The notes: generated by a model not told the origin, from the sequence alone. Counted from the first letter of the stretch, positions 1-9,561 are shown. The stretch: 64,000 nt of DNA from Butyrivibrio sp. (GCA_024694565.1 JAILJR010000010.1:19896-83895), one strand, 5' to 3'. Program-made: numbers and translations.

Positions 1-914
1 TCGATTGAACATGTCACCACTGAACCGCTGGCGTTTTCAGGCCTTCCCTCAAGCATGTATTCGGATGGATTAGTCACCTCCACAAGACCCTTATCCTGCA
101 TTTCAAAAACCCCGATCTCGTTGGTTGATCCGAACCTGTTTTTGACTGCACGCAGGACTCTGTAGGATGCATGTCTGTCACCCTCAAAATAAAGAACTGT
201 GTCCACCATATGCTCAAGGACCCTTGGGCCTGCTACCTGTCCCTCCTTGGTCACGTGCCCGACGATAAATATGGAAATGTTCATGCTCTTGGCAATCCGC
301 AAAAGAACCGATGTCGATTCCCTGACCTGTGACACGCTGCCCGGAGCAGATGACACATTCTCGTTGTACATTGTCTGGATCGAATCAATAACAACAACCT
401 CAGGCTTCATGCCTGTGATGGCATCCTCTATGTCGGAGAGGTTGGTCTCACACATGAACTTAAGGCTGTCTTTAAAGGTTCCAAGTCTGTTCGCCCTAAG
501 CTTTATCTGCTGCAGCGATTCCTCACCCGAAATATAGAGGACAGACCTGGTATCTGCTGAAAGATTCCCTGCCACCTGCAAAAGAATGGTTGATTTTCCT
601 ATGCCGGGATCACCGCCCACAAGTATAAGGGAGCCCTTTACCAGTCCCCCTCCAAGCACTCTGTTCAGCTCTCCGATATGCGTGTCATATCTCTCCTCTT
701 CATTCATCACGATTTCAGAAAGCGTTTTGGGAGGCACATAGGTTCCTGAATTCCTGCTCCCTGTTGGCAGCCCTTTGACCTGCTGTGTTTTGGGCTTTGC
801 CGCCTCTTCGACAAATGTATTCCATTCCCTGCATCCCGGGCACTGCCCCATCCACTTTGAAGATTCATAGCCGCAGCTCTGACAAAAGAAAACCGATTTA
901 ATTTTAGTCGCCAT
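1..914 (-). CDS. radA: DNA repair protein RadA (Sms), C-terminus off window
   Basis: RadA is a RecA-like ATPase that acts as a branch-migration helicase in recombinational repair. The first 304 codons are here; the gene runs off the left edge, so the Lon-like C-terminal domain is not seen. Visible motifs are a four-cysteine zinc finger (CQSC at about 11-14 and CPGC at about 25-28), Walker A GDPGIGKS at about 101-108, and the family-specific KNRFG motif in the last third. I chose the ATG at 914-912 because the protein starts directly before the zinc finger and a G-rich ribosome site precedes it. Overlapping frames in this stretch are shadows. The identification is secure. Co-location with clpC is common in Firmicutes. 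Confidence 0.96.
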   Translation of the reverse strand, partial: MATKIKSVFFCQSCGYESSKWMGQCPGCREWNTFVEEAAKPKTQQVKGLPTGSRNSGTYVPPKTLSEIVMNEEERYDTHIGELNRVLGGGLVKGSLILVGGDPGIGKSTILLQVAGNLSADTRSVLYISGEESLQQIKLRANRLGTFKDSLKFMCETNLSDIEDAITGMKPEVVVIDSIQTMYNENVSSAPGSVSQVRESTSVLLRIAKSMNISIFIVGHVTKEGQVAGPRVLEHMVDTVLYFEGDRHASYRVLRAVKNRFGSTNEIGVFEMQDKGLVEVTNPSEYMLEGRPENASGSVVTCSI

Positions 915-1025
915 ATTTTTCCCCACACTTGAATTTTTGAGCAGGCCGGCGAAAGCTCAGCCGGCTCATAACATAAATTATGGGCTGTAAAAATGAAAGC
1001 TCATCTTTACAGCCCGCATGCAGCT

Positions 1026-1436
1026 TTATCTCTCAACTACTACCCTGGTCGGTTTGTCTCCGGAAAGTTCAACGCTCAGGTTAAGCTTGCCTCCAAGGTT
1101 TGTTGTCATCTTGCCAACACTGGTGCCATTGACAAGAATCTGATATTCGGTATTTTCCAATAGTCCCAGAGTGATCTGGGCATCATTGTCTCCCTCTACT
1201 TTAAACTCAACTCCGTTTTCAGTCTCTACAAACTCAGTTACAGCCGTTCCGGGAACAGACTCATAAACGAAATTCTCGTTGCACTCAAGCTTGGTGATAT
1301 CCTTGTAGGTCTTAACCTTGAAGATATTTCCATTGTGCTTGAAGTTCTCCAGTTTTTTCTTTTCCGGAAGCTTGTAATTACCAAAGCTGATGCTCCCATC
1401 GCTCTCAGCTCTGATCAACTGTTCTACGACAGCCAT
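1026..1436 (-). CDS. conserved hypothetical protein, 136 aa
   Basis: I do not recognise this protein. It is a soluble-looking 136-residue chain with no signal peptide, membrane segment or cysteine cluster. The sequence is rich in alternating beta-type residues, with an N-terminal SISFGNYKLPEKKKLENF stretch and a C-terminal GKLNLSVEL stretch, so a small beta-sandwich fold is plausible. A very good ribosome site (AGGAGG) sits eight bases before the ATG at 1436-1434, which supports real translation. It lies between clpC and radA in the same direction. The 239-bp gap upstream contains a TATAAT-like -10 box (minus strand, 1572-1577) without a clear -35, so it may have its own promoter. No function is assigned. 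Confidence 0.8.
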   Translation of the reverse strand: MAVVEQLIRAESDGSISFGNYKLPEKKKLENFKHNGNIFKVKTYKDITKLECNENFVYESVPGTAVTEFVETENGVEFKVEGDNDAQITLGLLENTEYQILVNGTSVGKMTTNLGGKLNLSVELSGDKPTRVVVER

Positions 1437-1675
1437 AATTTTCCTCCTACTATAAACGGCAGCTTAAATCTGACATACACCGACCCGGAGCAGCTGACCG
1501 CAGCGCCTTAAACGGCAACCGGCTCCTGCTTGTATTCAAATTGCGCTAAACAAGTAATTGACTACAAATTAATTATATCCCACAGCACTACAATTTGATA
1601 TTAAAAATTTCTAATTTTTCGGCCAATCCGATTGCAGATGTTCAGTTTTATGCCCGGACAATTGAAATGCACAGA

Positions 1676-4264
1676 TCACTCCTTATTTTCATCGGAAGCT
1701 TCAATGTCTTTCTTTGAAGTCCTTGGTTTTTTGGTTGTGACTGCGCTCTTGGTCTTTGAAGCTTTGGTTGGCTTTACGGTCTTAACCTGGACCTTTTTCA
1801 CCGAGGCATCTTTACCATCCTTGCCAAGAAAAACAATCCTGTCATCCTTAAGGGATACGGTAACATCCATACCGGCCTTTATATTGCCCTTCAGAAGCTC
1901 CTCTGCCATGGCATCCTCAATCGTTGACTGGATAGCCCTCTTTAGCGGCCTTGCTCCCATCTTGGCATCCGAATGCTTGTCCACAAGGTACTTCTTCACC
2001 GCAGGTGAAATTGTGAGATTGATGTTCATCTGCGACTTGCATCTCTTCGAGAGATTCTGGGAAAGAAGTGTTACAATGTCCATCATCTCCTCAGGTGTCA
2101 GTGTGTGGAATACCATTATCTCATCTATACGGTTGATGAATTCTGGTTTAAAGAGCTTTTTCACCTCTTCCATTACGCCAGACTTCATGTCCTCGTAGTC
2201 CTTCTTTTCATCGCTGCCGGCGCCAAAGCCAAGCTTCTTGGGATCAACTATTCTCTGTGCTCCCACGTTGGAGGTCATAATGAGGATCGTGTTCTTGAAG
2301 CTGACCTTCCTGCCCTTGGCATCTGTTATGTGGCCGTCATCGAGCACCTGCAAAAGAACATTGAATATATCGGGATGAGCCTTCTCAATCTCATCAAACA
2401 GAATTACCGAATAGGGATGGCGTCTTACCTTTTCGGAGAGCTGGCCGCCCTCGTCATAGCCTACATATCCGGGCGGAGAGCCTATCATCTTGGAGACCGA
2501 ATGGCCTTCCATATACTCGGACATATCAACTCTGATGAGTGCATTCTCATCGCCGAACATTGCCTCTGCCAGAGCCTTTGACAGCTCGGTCTTGCCCACA
2601 CCTGTAGGCCCAAGGAAAAGAAATGAACCTATGGGTCTGTTTGGATCCTGAAGGCCGACCCTTCCTCTCCTGATAGCCTTGGAAACAGCCTTTACAGCGT
2701 CCTCCTGACCGATAACCCTCTTGTGAAGCACTGACTCAAGCTTAAGAAGCTTCTCAGACTCCTTCTCCGCTATCTTCTTTACGGGGATTCTGGTCCACTC
2801 AGCCACTACCTCTGCAATGTCGTTCTCATCAACTATGAAACCGGTTGAGATATTTTTCTTCTTATCAGAGGCCTTTGTCTTGGTGAGTCTGGCCATAAGC
2901 TCGTTCTGTTTCTTGTTGAGTTCTCCTGCAGTCTGGAAATCTGATGCCTTTAGCGCAGCCTCAATCTGAAGGTCAAGACTTTGGATCTCATCCTCCATCT
3001 CTTTCACCTTGGAAGAAACTCCCATTGTGCGCAGCCTCACCGCTGAAGCCGCCTCATCTATCAGGTCAATGGCCTTGTCCGGAAGGTTCCTGTCATTAAT
3101 ATATCTCTCGGAGAGATCAACTGCAGCCTTGATGGCTTCTTCCGTGATCTCAACCTTGTGGTGAGCTTCGTACTGCCCAACAATGCCCTTGAGGATCTCA
3201 ACAGCCTCCTCTTTTGTAGGCTCATCTACATTTACCGGCTGGAAACGCCTCTCGAGAGCAGCATCCTTCTCTACATACTTGCGGTACTCGGTGATGGTGG
3301 TGGCACCTATCATCTGAATCTCACCTCTTGCAAGAGAGGGCTTCAGAATGTTGGATGCATCAATTGCTCCCTCAGCACCACCGGCGCCGATGAGGGTGTG
3401 CATCTCATCTACAAAAAGAATAATATTGCCATCATCTGCCACTTCCTTGATGACCTTCTTTATCCTCTCCTCAAATTCTCCTCTGTACTTGGAGCCTGCG
3501 ATCATGCCTGAGAGGTCAAGAGTTACCAGGCGCTTGTTCTGCACTGTCATCGGAACATCGCCTGAAGCAATCCTCTGAGCAAGCCCCTCCACAACAGCGG
3601 TCTTGCCGACACCCGGCTCACCTATAAGGCAGGGATTATTCTTGGTCCTCCTTGAAAGGATCTGAATTACACGCTTGATCTCTCTCTGTCTTCCGATGAC
3701 AGGATCAAGCTTATTTTCCATTGCAAGAGCTGTCAGGTCTCTGCTGTACTGCGCGAGCATTGATGCCTTTTTGCCGGACTTGCCTGACTGCTGCTTCCTG
3801 CCAAGGTCCTCTTTTACTATTGCAGGGTCCTCGCCCATTGCCACAAGAGTCTCAGCATAAATCTTCTGTGCCGATACATTCATCGCTCCGAGAAGCCTTG
3901 CTGCAACATTCTCGCTCTCCTTGATTATTGCAAGCAGAAGATGCTCTGTGCCGGTCTTGTCAGCGTGAAATCGCTCTGCGAGCTTGTGCGCCTCCTCCAG
4001 AACCTTCTCCGCTCTTGGAGAAAAGCCGTCCTTATCAAGAGTCTGGACACGGCTGTCAGGGACGATGAGATCTCTTATCATCTCCATCATGCGGTTCTCA
4101 TCAACACCGTTGTCAATGAGGATCCTTGATGCAACACAGCCATCCTCAAGTATAAGCCCCATGAGGATATGCTCTGTCCCTATGTAATTGGTCTTTAGGC
4201 TTCGTGCTGTCTTGCGTGCAAGCCTTAGCACATCACTGGCCATAACTGTGAATTTGGAATTCAT
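1676..4264 (-). CDS. clpC: ATP-dependent Clp protease ATP-binding subunit ClpC
   Basis: ClpC is the AAA+ unfoldase that feeds substrates to ClpP and is central to protein quality control in Gram-positives. The 862-aa length is normal for ClpC. Domain order: two Clp_N repeats (about 1-145), first AAA+ module with Walker A GEPGVGKT at about 215-222 and Walker B ending FVDEMHTL, a middle domain with a UVR-like helix, then the second AAA+ module with GPTGVGKT and FLFLGPTG context, and a Lys-rich tail after about 830. Its start lies 21 bp after the stop of a GntR-type gene, suggesting co-transcription. In many Firmicutes clpC follows ctsR-mcsA-mcsB; none of those genes is seen here. Confidence 0.97.
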   Translation of the reverse strand: MNSKFTVMASDVLRLARKTARSLKTNYIGTEHILMGLILEDGCVASRILIDNGVDENRMMEMIRDLIVPDSRVQTLDKDGFSPRAEKVLEEAHKLAERFHADKTGTEHLLLAIIKESENVAARLLGAMNVSAQKIYAETLVAMGEDPAIVKEDLGRKQQSGKSGKKASMLAQYSRDLTALAMENKLDPVIGRQREIKRVIQILSRRTKNNPCLIGEPGVGKTAVVEGLAQRIASGDVPMTVQNKRLVTLDLSGMIAGSKYRGEFEERIKKVIKEVADDGNIILFVDEMHTLIGAGGAEGAIDASNILKPSLARGEIQMIGATTITEYRKYVEKDAALERRFQPVNVDEPTKEEAVEILKGIVGQYEAHHKVEITEEAIKAAVDLSERYINDRNLPDKAIDLIDEAASAVRLRTMGVSSKVKEMEDEIQSLDLQIEAALKASDFQTAGELNKKQNELMARLTKTKASDKKKNISTGFIVDENDIAEVVAEWTRIPVKKIAEKESEKLLKLESVLHKRVIGQEDAVKAVSKAIRRGRVGLQDPNRPIGSFLFLGPTGVGKTELSKALAEAMFGDENALIRVDMSEYMEGHSVSKMIGSPPGYVGYDEGGQLSEKVRRHPYSVILFDEIEKAHPDIFNVLLQVLDDGHITDAKGRKVSFKNTILIMTSNVGAQRIVDPKKLGFGAGSDEKKDYEDMKSGVMEEVKKLFKPEFINRIDEIMVFHTLTPEEMMDIVTLLSQNLSKRCKSQMNINLTISPAVKKYLVDKHSDAKMGARPLKRAIQSTIEDAMAEELLKGNIKAGMDVTVSLKDDRIVFLGKDGKDASVKKVQVKTVKPTKASKTKSAVTTKKPRTSKKDIEASDENKE

Positions 4265-4285
4265 GGCTTAGTTTTCCTTTCATGA

Positions 4286-4672
4286 TCATAAACTGCGGGT
4301 ATTAGCCTCGTAATTGTCATATAACTGGTCAACAAGGGAATGAATATCTTCTCTGCCAATCCCCTTGCACAAGGCTCTCGCAAGGACTACTGCAAGCTCG
4401 CTCCTGGCCTCTTTGAGGGCCTTGAGCCTGTTGATATCTATCGCAATAACAGCGCCCCGCCTTCTGTCTATTTTGACAAAGCCTTCCTGTTGAAGGATGG
4501 AATAGGCCTTGTTCACTGTGTGCATATTGATCCCAATGGTCTCAGCAAGCTGTCTCACGCTGGGAAGCTGTTCGCCCTCCCTGAACTGAGACGTTGCTAT
4601 GCCCAATATGATCTGATTGCACAGCTGCACATAGATGGCTTCATCACTGTTAAAATCAATCTCAATGATCAT
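4286..4672 (-). CDS. GntR/YtrA-family transcriptional regulator upstream of clpC
   Basis: This is a 128-aa winged-helix regulator of the short YtrA subfamily: a GntR DNA-binding domain (about 5-75, containing EGEQLPSVRQLAETIGIN and VNKAYSILQQEGFV) followed by a short helical tail and no ligand domain. The ATG at 4672 is preferred over an upstream in-frame start at 4714 because AGGAGG lies eight bases before it and the upstream codons overlap the promoter. It is the first gene of a probable operon with clpC (21-bp gap). YtrA regulators usually repress their own operon and nearby transporter genes. Here the partner is clpC, so regulation of clpC is inferred from position only. Confidence 0.9.
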   Translation of the reverse strand: MIIEIDFNSDEAIYVQLCNQIILGIATSQFREGEQLPSVRQLAETIGINMHTVNKAYSILQQEGFVKIDRRRGAVIAIDINRLKALKEARSELAVVLARALCKGIGREDIHSLVDQLYDNYEANTRSL

Positions 4673-4702
4673 ATGTTGACGCCTCCTTTCTGTGATACGT
4701 TT

Positions 4703-4731
4703 AGTATAACACATGATACAGATGTTGACAA
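4703..4731 (-). promoter_or_regulatory. sigma-A type promoter for gntR-clpC
   Basis: On the minus strand the -35 box TTGTCA (4726-4731) and the -10 box TATACT (4703-4708) are separated by 17 bases, with an extended TGn before the -10. Two GTATCA copies flank the -10 region and could be part of an operator, but this is weak. It lies directly upstream of the GntR gene's ribosome site. Confidence 0.7.
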
Positions 4732-4753
4732 CTGGGGAGTAAGGGGGGACGAT

Positions 4754-4956
4754 TGATACAATTCAGTGGTCAGCCGGGCCGGGACAGGCCGCCGCGATGT
4801 ATGGCTGCCCGGGGGACGCTCTCGCTCAGTGAAAAACGTAGCGGTACTAAGCGACCAAAATACGGTCGCTAAGTGCCGACGTTTTTCAATGCCCTCCGGC
4901 TCAGCCATACATTCGCTCTGGCCTGTCCCGGCCCGGCTGACCACTGAATTGTATCA
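4754..4956 (+). repeat. long palindromic intergenic element, copy A (type 1 arms)
   Basis: A 203-bp near-perfect inverted repeat. The outer 36 bases of each arm match exactly (starting TGATACAATTCAGTGG), the middle arms are imperfect (ATGTATGGCTG shared), and the core is GTAGCGGTACTAAG, stem CGACC, loop AAAATAC, stem GGTCG, then CTAAGTGCCGACG. Six other copies in this window share the core. It sits between the terminator of the purine/SH3 operon and the gntR promoter. Open frames read across it are a by-product of the palindrome. Confidence 0.93.
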
Positions 4957-4971
4957 GAATGTTCCACAGAT

Positions 4972-5008
4972 AAAAGAAGCAGAGCTATTTCTTAGCTCTG
5001 CTTCTTTA
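4972..5008 (-). terminator. Rho-independent terminator of the purine/SH3 operon
   Basis: A 15-bp perfect stem (AAAGAAGCAGAGCTA with its complement) around a five-base loop, followed by TTTTAT on the minus strand. It lies 44 bp after the stop of the SH3 protein gene. The A-rich other flank means it could also work in the opposite direction. Confidence 0.85.
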
Positions 5009-5051
5009 CTTTAATATTTACTATCCATCTTTAGTATTTAGCTTCAGAGGA

Positions 5052-6527
5052 TCATTCTTTGTCGTCGAGGTCGAGGAATTCGAATTCGAAATCGTCCTGG
5101 TCACCGGCGAAGTTCTTGGTCCTGCGCTTTGGTGCCTGTTCCTGCATGTTGGGGGATACGGTCTGACGAAGACCACCATCTCTTGGTACTCTTCTGTTCT
5201 CTACCATCTCATCCCTTGAAGGTCTTACAGTTCTCTCTTCGGGGCTGCGTCTTACAGGGCGATCCTGCTGAACTTCAGGAGAAACTCTTCTTGGTCTTAC
5301 TGTTCTGTCATCTTCCTCTGTTCTTCTTACAGGCTGTCTCTGAGGTCTTACGGCGCTTTCCTCTCTGACGGGCCTTACTGTCCTGCTCTCAGTTGGTGCA
5401 GGTCTGCTCTTAGGTGCTGCAGCATCGTCACGTCCTCTCTTCTTGGAGGTATCGATCTTGGCAAACTGGTCATACTCCTCTTCATCATCCTCATAGTAGA
5501 GTGAATCACGAAGCTTAAGTGCCATGATGATAAGTCCTACAACAAGTGCTGCTATTACTACTCCAAGAACAATAAGAATTGTCTTGTATGTGTTGTTTGT
5601 CTTAACAAGGTTATTTACTGCATCGCTGCTCTTTGCAGCCTCGATGAGCTCATTGACCTTAACTCTGTAGCCTTCAACGTTGTCATAGAGGTACCAGACA
5701 CCCTCTGCTCCGTCATCAGTTGAGTAAACAAGTGAATAATGACCGTCGCCTGCTTCGCTGGCAACTGCTGAACCTGTATCTGATGAACCATCTTCTGCAG
5801 GAGCCTCTGCAGGTGCTTCACCCTCACCGGTTGCTCCGTCTGCAGGTGCTTCACCCTCACCGGTTGCTCCGTCTGCAGGTGCAGCATCAGTTGGCTCTGC
5901 AGGAGTCTCTGCGGGAGCTTCTGATACCTGAAGGAAATCGTTTCTGATATATCCTGTCTTGCCATCAGCGCCAAAGGTTACCTCATACCAGGTCTTGCCG
6001 TCGCTGTCTGTTGAAGAACCTGTGATAGTAACCGAATCTCCGTTTGAAGCCTTACCTACTGCTTCAAATGAGGTACCTGCTCCTGAACGGATATTTACTG
6101 TGTCGGAAATAACTGTTGCAGTTGAACCTGCTACTGCTGTTGCAATCGTTGCCGGAAGAGATGCAGCTGCGGCGTTCTCCTCTGTGCTGTTTGTAGTAGT
6201 TGTTGCTGTTGCAGCTACGCTGCCGTCTGCCTTGGAAACAAGGTCACTTCTGACATAGCCCTCGCTGCCGCCTGCATTTACCTTATACCAGGTATATCCT
6301 GAAGCATCTGTTGTCTCATCAACAATCGTGATGCTCTCGCCATTGCTGAGACTTGCTACGGATGAAGCTGTGGTGCTTGCGCTGCTCCTTACCTTGACAT
6401 TGTCTGTTGATACTGTTCCTGTGGTCTCAGTGTATGCAAGTCCCTGCACCGGCACTGCTGTAAATACAAAAGCAGCTGCTGCAAAAGACATGATCAGGGC
6501 GCTGAACCTCTTTCCATTCTTTCTCAT
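5052..6527 (-). CDS. membrane-anchored SH3b-domain protein, 491 aa
   Basis: A secreted, membrane-anchored protein. It has a signal peptide (about 1-32, ending near VQGLAYTE) and two bacterial SH3 domains (about 37-100 and 135-203, each with the VN/VKVRS-A and GYxRxD pattern). An Ala/Pro/Glu linker with a duplicated 11-residue unit (GATGEGEAPAD) follows at about 212-240, then a transmembrane helix at about 318-342 and an Arg/Pro-rich acidic cytoplasmic tail to the end. SH3b domains commonly bind peptidoglycan; ligand and function here are unknown. Its ATG overlaps the purD stop by four bases (ATGA), so it is the last gene of the purine operon. Its direct role in purine synthesis is unlikely; coupling of wall sensing and growth is speculation. 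Confidence 0.88.
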   Translation of the reverse strand: MRKNGKRFSALIMSFAAAAFVFTAVPVQGLAYTETTGTVSTDNVKVRSSASTTASSVASLSNGESITIVDETTDASGYTWYKVNAGGSEGYVRSDLVSKADGSVAATATTTTNSTEENAAAASLPATIATAVAGSTATVISDTVNIRSGAGTSFEAVGKASNGDSVTITGSSTDSDGKTWYEVTFGADGKTGYIRNDFLQVSEAPAETPAEPTDAAPADGATGEGEAPADGATGEGEAPAEAPAEDGSSDTGSAVASEAGDGHYSLVYSTDDGAEGVWYLYDNVEGYRVKVNELIEAAKSSDAVNNLVKTNNTYKTILIVLGVVIAALVVGLIIMALKLRDSLYYEDDEEEYDQFAKIDTSKKRGRDDAAAPKSRPAPTESRTVRPVREESAVRPQRQPVRRTEEDDRTVRPRRVSPEVQQDRPVRRSPEERTVRPSRDEMVENRRVPRDGGLRQTVSPNMQEQAPKRRTKNFAGDQDDFEFEFLDLDDKE

Positions 6528-7807
6528 TTTTTCTCCTCCATTTCATCAATTGCTTTACCTATATCATGGCGCATATATTTGTTGTCGAAGTCTACCCACT
6601 CAGTTGCCTCATATGCCCTTCTGCGGGCCTCTGAAAGGGTATCACCCAAAGCTGTAATACCAAGAACTCTTCCACCGTTTGTAACTATTCCTTCATCGGT
6701 GAGTTTAGTTCCTGCATGAAAACAATAGTATCCCTCTTTTCCCCTGAATTTGTCAAGCCCTTTGATGAGCTTTCCTTTTTCATATTTGACAGGATAGCCT
6801 TCACTCGCAAGAACGACACATACAGCCGCCTTGTCGGCAAATTCAAGATCAAGGTCATCCAGAGTTCCATCTATGCACGCGTCTATAACATCGATTATAT
6901 CGGTCTTAAGTCTCGGAAGTACTACCTGAGCCTCAGGATCTCCGAATCTTGCATTGTATTCAAGTACCTTGGGTCCCTCATCTGTGAGCATCAGTCCAAA
7001 GAAGATCACTCCCTTAAACTCTCTGCCCTCTTTTGCCATGGCCTCAACGGTCTTGCTGTATATATTTTCGCGACAGAATCTGTCGATATCTTCTGTATAA
7101 AAAGGACTCGGTGAAAAATTCCCCATTCCGCCGGTGTTAAGACCTGTGTCTCCGTCCCCGGCTCTCTTGTGATCCTGCGCGCTTGACATAAGCCTGTAGG
7201 TCTTGCCGTCAACAAAAGACAAAACAGAAACCTCACGGCCGGTCATAAACTCTTCAATGACCATGTGATTTCCGGCATCACCGAACTTTTTGTCCTCCAT
7301 TATCTGCCTGACTCCGTCAAGAGCTTCCTCAAGGTCCTGACAGATCAGAACTCCCTTTCCAAGGGCAAGTCCGTCGGCCTTAAGCACAATGGGAAACTTT
7401 GCAGTTTCAAGGTATTTACATGCTTCCTTCGGATCATCAAAGGTCTCATAGGAAGCTGTGGGAATACCGTATTTTTTCATCAGGTCTTTTGAAAAAGCCT
7501 TGCTTCCCTCGAGTATAGCAGCATTCTTCCTGGGACCGAATACCCTGAGTCCCTCAGTCTCGAAGGCATCAACTATTCCGCCGACAAGAGGATCGTCCAT
7601 TCCGATGATGGTAAGATCAATTTCTTTTTCCTTGGCAAATGAAGTGAGCTTGCCAAACTCCATTGGCGTGATGGGAACACATTCAGCGAGCTCTGCAATC
7701 CCGCCATTTCCGGGAGCACAGTAAATTTTGTCAACCCTGCTGCTTCTTGAAACTGCCTCTGCTATGGCGTGCTCGCGGCCTCCCCCGCCGACGATCAAAA
7801 CTTTCAT
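6524..7807 (-). CDS. purD: phosphoribosylamine--glycine ligase PurD
   Basis: PurD (GAR synthetase) joins glycine to phosphoribosylamine with ATP, the second step of purine synthesis. The 427-aa protein has the ATP-grasp layout. The N-terminal Rossmann start MKVLIVGGGGREHA comes first, then the ATP-grasp region with VLKADGLALGKGV and a C-terminal subdomain containing EYNARFGDPEAQ, a family signature. I chose ATG at 7807 rather than an upstream TTG frame start at 7828, because the family begins at MKVLI and a GGAAGGA ribosome site fits this start. It lies 53 bp after purN and overlaps the SH3 gene by four bases. Confidence 0.97.
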   Translation of the reverse strand: MKVLIVGGGGREHAIAEAVSRSSRVDKIYCAPGNGGIAELAECVPITPMEFGKLTSFAKEKEIDLTIIGMDDPLVGGIVDAFETEGLRVFGPRKNAAILEGSKAFSKDLMKKYGIPTASYETFDDPKEACKYLETAKFPIVLKADGLALGKGVLICQDLEEALDGVRQIMEDKKFGDAGNHMVIEEFMTGREVSVLSFVDGKTYRLMSSAQDHKRAGDGDTGLNTGGMGNFSPSPFYTEDIDRFCRENIYSKTVEAMAKEGREFKGVIFFGLMLTDEGPKVLEYNARFGDPEAQVVLPRLKTDIIDVIDACIDGTLDDLDLEFADKAAVCVVLASEGYPVKYEKGKLIKGLDKFRGKEGYYCFHAGTKLTDEGIVTNGGRVLGITALGDTLSEARRRAYEATEWVDFDNKYMRHDIGKAIDEMEEKK

Positions 7808-7860
7808 ATAACCATCTTCCTTCCTCAATAAAAAACAATGTTCATTATCTATATGGATTA

Positions 7861-8502
7861 TCAGTATTCAAGGCTGTCGTAGCCATCTATGACAACTTTT
7901 CTGTCCGTAACCTTCACCCTTCCGAGGGCGATAAGGTTTATCGCAAGGGGCAGTATCTTCCACTCAGCCTGCTCCATGATACGGCGCTGAAGGAGCTGCG
8001 GCGTATCATCAGCTCTTACGCTCACTGCCTTCTGCAAAATGATCGGACCTGTATCAGTGCCCTCATCCACAAAATGAACAGTGGCTCCCGATACCCTTAC
8101 GCCTCTCTCAAGAACCATCTCGTGAACCTTAAGTCCATAGAAGCCGGTTCCGCAAAAGGACGGGATCAGTGAGGGATGGATGTTAATTATCCTGTTTGGA
8201 AATGCCCTTACTACGCACTCCGGGATGACCACAAGACATCCGGCAAGGACAACCAGATCAGGCTCTGCATCCTTAAGTATCCCAAGGAGAGCCTCATTGA
8301 ACGAAGCCCTGTCATCAAACTCTCTGGGGCTCTTGACGACATAGGGAATTCCAGCCTTTTTTGCCCTCTCTATTGCATAGGCGCCCGGGTTGTTGCTGTA
8401 CACCAGGCATATTTCGGTATTAGTGATGGTTCCATCGGATATCGCATCAATTATTGCCTGAAGATTTGTTCCGCCTCCGGAAACCAGGACAGCTATTTTC
8501 AT
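7861..8502 (-). CDS. purN: phosphoribosylglycinamide formyltransferase PurN
   Basis: PurN transfers a formyl group from 10-formyltetrahydrofolate to GAR, the third step of purine synthesis. The 213-aa length is typical. Visible signatures are the N-terminal GGGTNLQAII phosphate-binding loop, the folate-site NIHPSLIPSFCGTGFYG segment with the catalytic His, and SGATVHFVDEGTDTGPII with the catalytic Asp. The ATG at 8502 overlaps the purM stop by four bases (ATGA), which both fixes the start and indicates translational coupling. A longer in-frame extension lies within purM and lacks family similarity. Confidence 0.97.
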   Translation of the reverse strand: MKIAVLVSGGGTNLQAIIDAISDGTITNTEICLVYSNNPGAYAIERAKKAGIPYVVKSPREFDDRASFNEALLGILKDAEPDLVVLAGCLVVIPECVVRAFPNRIINIHPSLIPSFCGTGFYGLKVHEMVLERGVRVSGATVHFVDEGTDTGPIILQKAVSVRADDTPQLLQRRIMEQAEWKILPLAINLIALGRVKVTDRKVVIDGYDSLEY

Positions 8503-9530
8503 ACAAGTACGGCCTCCCTGTTTCCTTTCCTGCAGCTTCCGACAACCCATGCCCTGTCACCTGCCTTCTCAATTGCAGACAGCGCACTGTCAACGTCTGC
8601 AGGATCGAAAGCAAGAACCATACCAAGACCCATGTTGTAGGTATTATACATCATCTTTTCCTCAATTCCACCCTTCTTCTGCATAAGGGTAAAAATTGGG
8701 GGAATATCATAGCTTTTCTTTTCAATAACTGCCTGTATTCCCTCGGGAAGCATCCTGGGAATGTTCTCATAGAAGCCACCGCCGGTTATGTGGCTTGCGC
8801 CCTTTACCCTGCAGCCCGCTTCCTTCAGAGATTTCATCATCTTTACATATATTCTGGTGGGTGTCAAAAGACATTCACCGAGCGTTTGCCCCAGCTCATC
8901 ATAATATGTATTGAGGCTCTCCGGTGTCATATCAAAAATCTTTCTCACAAGCGAGAAGCCGTTTGAATGAACACCGCTGGATGCAACACCAATGAGTACG
9001 TCACCGTCCTTGATGTCGCTGCCGTCGATCATGTCCTTCCTGTCGACAACACCTACAGTAAAGCCTGCCACATCATATTCATCCTCAGGCATGAGACCCG
9101 GATGCTCCGCAGTCTCGCCGCCAATGAGAGCACAGTCGGACTGCTTGCAGCCCTCAGCCACGCCCTTGACTATTTCTGCTATTTTTTCCGGAATATTTTT
9201 GCCGCATGCGATGTAATCAAGGAAAAACAGCGGCTCACCACCGGCACAGGCCACATCATTGACACACATGGCAACAGCATCTATTCCGATGGTATCGTGC
9301 TTATCAAGAAGAAAAGCAAGCTTGATCTTGGTTCCGACGCCGTCTGTTCCGGAGAGAAGAACCGGATCCTCCATCTCTTTGATACTGTTCATGGAAAAGG
9401 CTCCTGAAAAGCCGCCGAGACCACCCAGTACCTCAGGTCTCATAGTCTCCTTGACATAGCCCTTGATGAGTTCTACGGATTTGTATCCGGCCTCAATATC
9501 TACGCCGGAGGTTTTGTAGTCCAATGACAT
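8499..9530 (-). CDS. purM: phosphoribosylformylglycinamidine cyclo-ligase PurM
   Basis: PurM (AIR synthetase) closes the imidazole ring in step five of purine synthesis using ATP. The 343-aa protein shows the family's N-terminal GGLGGFSGAF and LLSGTDGVGTKIKLAF segments, CVNDVACAGGEPLFFLDY, IGGETAEHPG and SSGVHSNGFSLVRKI. Length and order are normal. It follows purE after a 271-bp gap that holds a palindromic element, and it overlaps purN by four bases. Confidence 0.97.
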   Translation of the reverse strand: MSLDYKTSGVDIEAGYKSVELIKGYVKETMRPEVLGGLGGFSGAFSMNSIKEMEDPVLLSGTDGVGTKIKLAFLLDKHDTIGIDAVAMCVNDVACAGGEPLFFLDYIACGKNIPEKIAEIVKGVAEGCKQSDCALIGGETAEHPGLMPEDEYDVAGFTVGVVDRKDMIDGSDIKDGDVLIGVASSGVHSNGFSLVRKIFDMTPESLNTYYDELGQTLGECLLTPTRIYVKMMKSLKEAGCRVKGASHITGGGFYENIPRMLPEGIQAVIEKKSYDIPPIFTLMQKKGGIEEKMMYNTYNMGLGMVLAFDPADVDSALSAIEKAGDRAWVVGSCRKGNREAVLV

Positions 9531-9561
9531 GGTTATTCCTTTCTATTTTTGGTGTGCGTTC

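Noticed and set aside
2105..2581. Long antisense frame inside clpC (and others at 1632-2198, 8454-8966, 54452-55123)
   Set aside because: They lie opposite well-supported genes with no ribosome site or recognisable similarity.
4669..4944. Open frames of 60-110 codons across the palindromic elements (also at 14035-14274, 28314-28499, 35212-35553, 56280-56483)
   Set aside because: They encode near-identical Arg-rich peptides only because the palindromes are repeated; no ribosome sites, and both strands are open equally.
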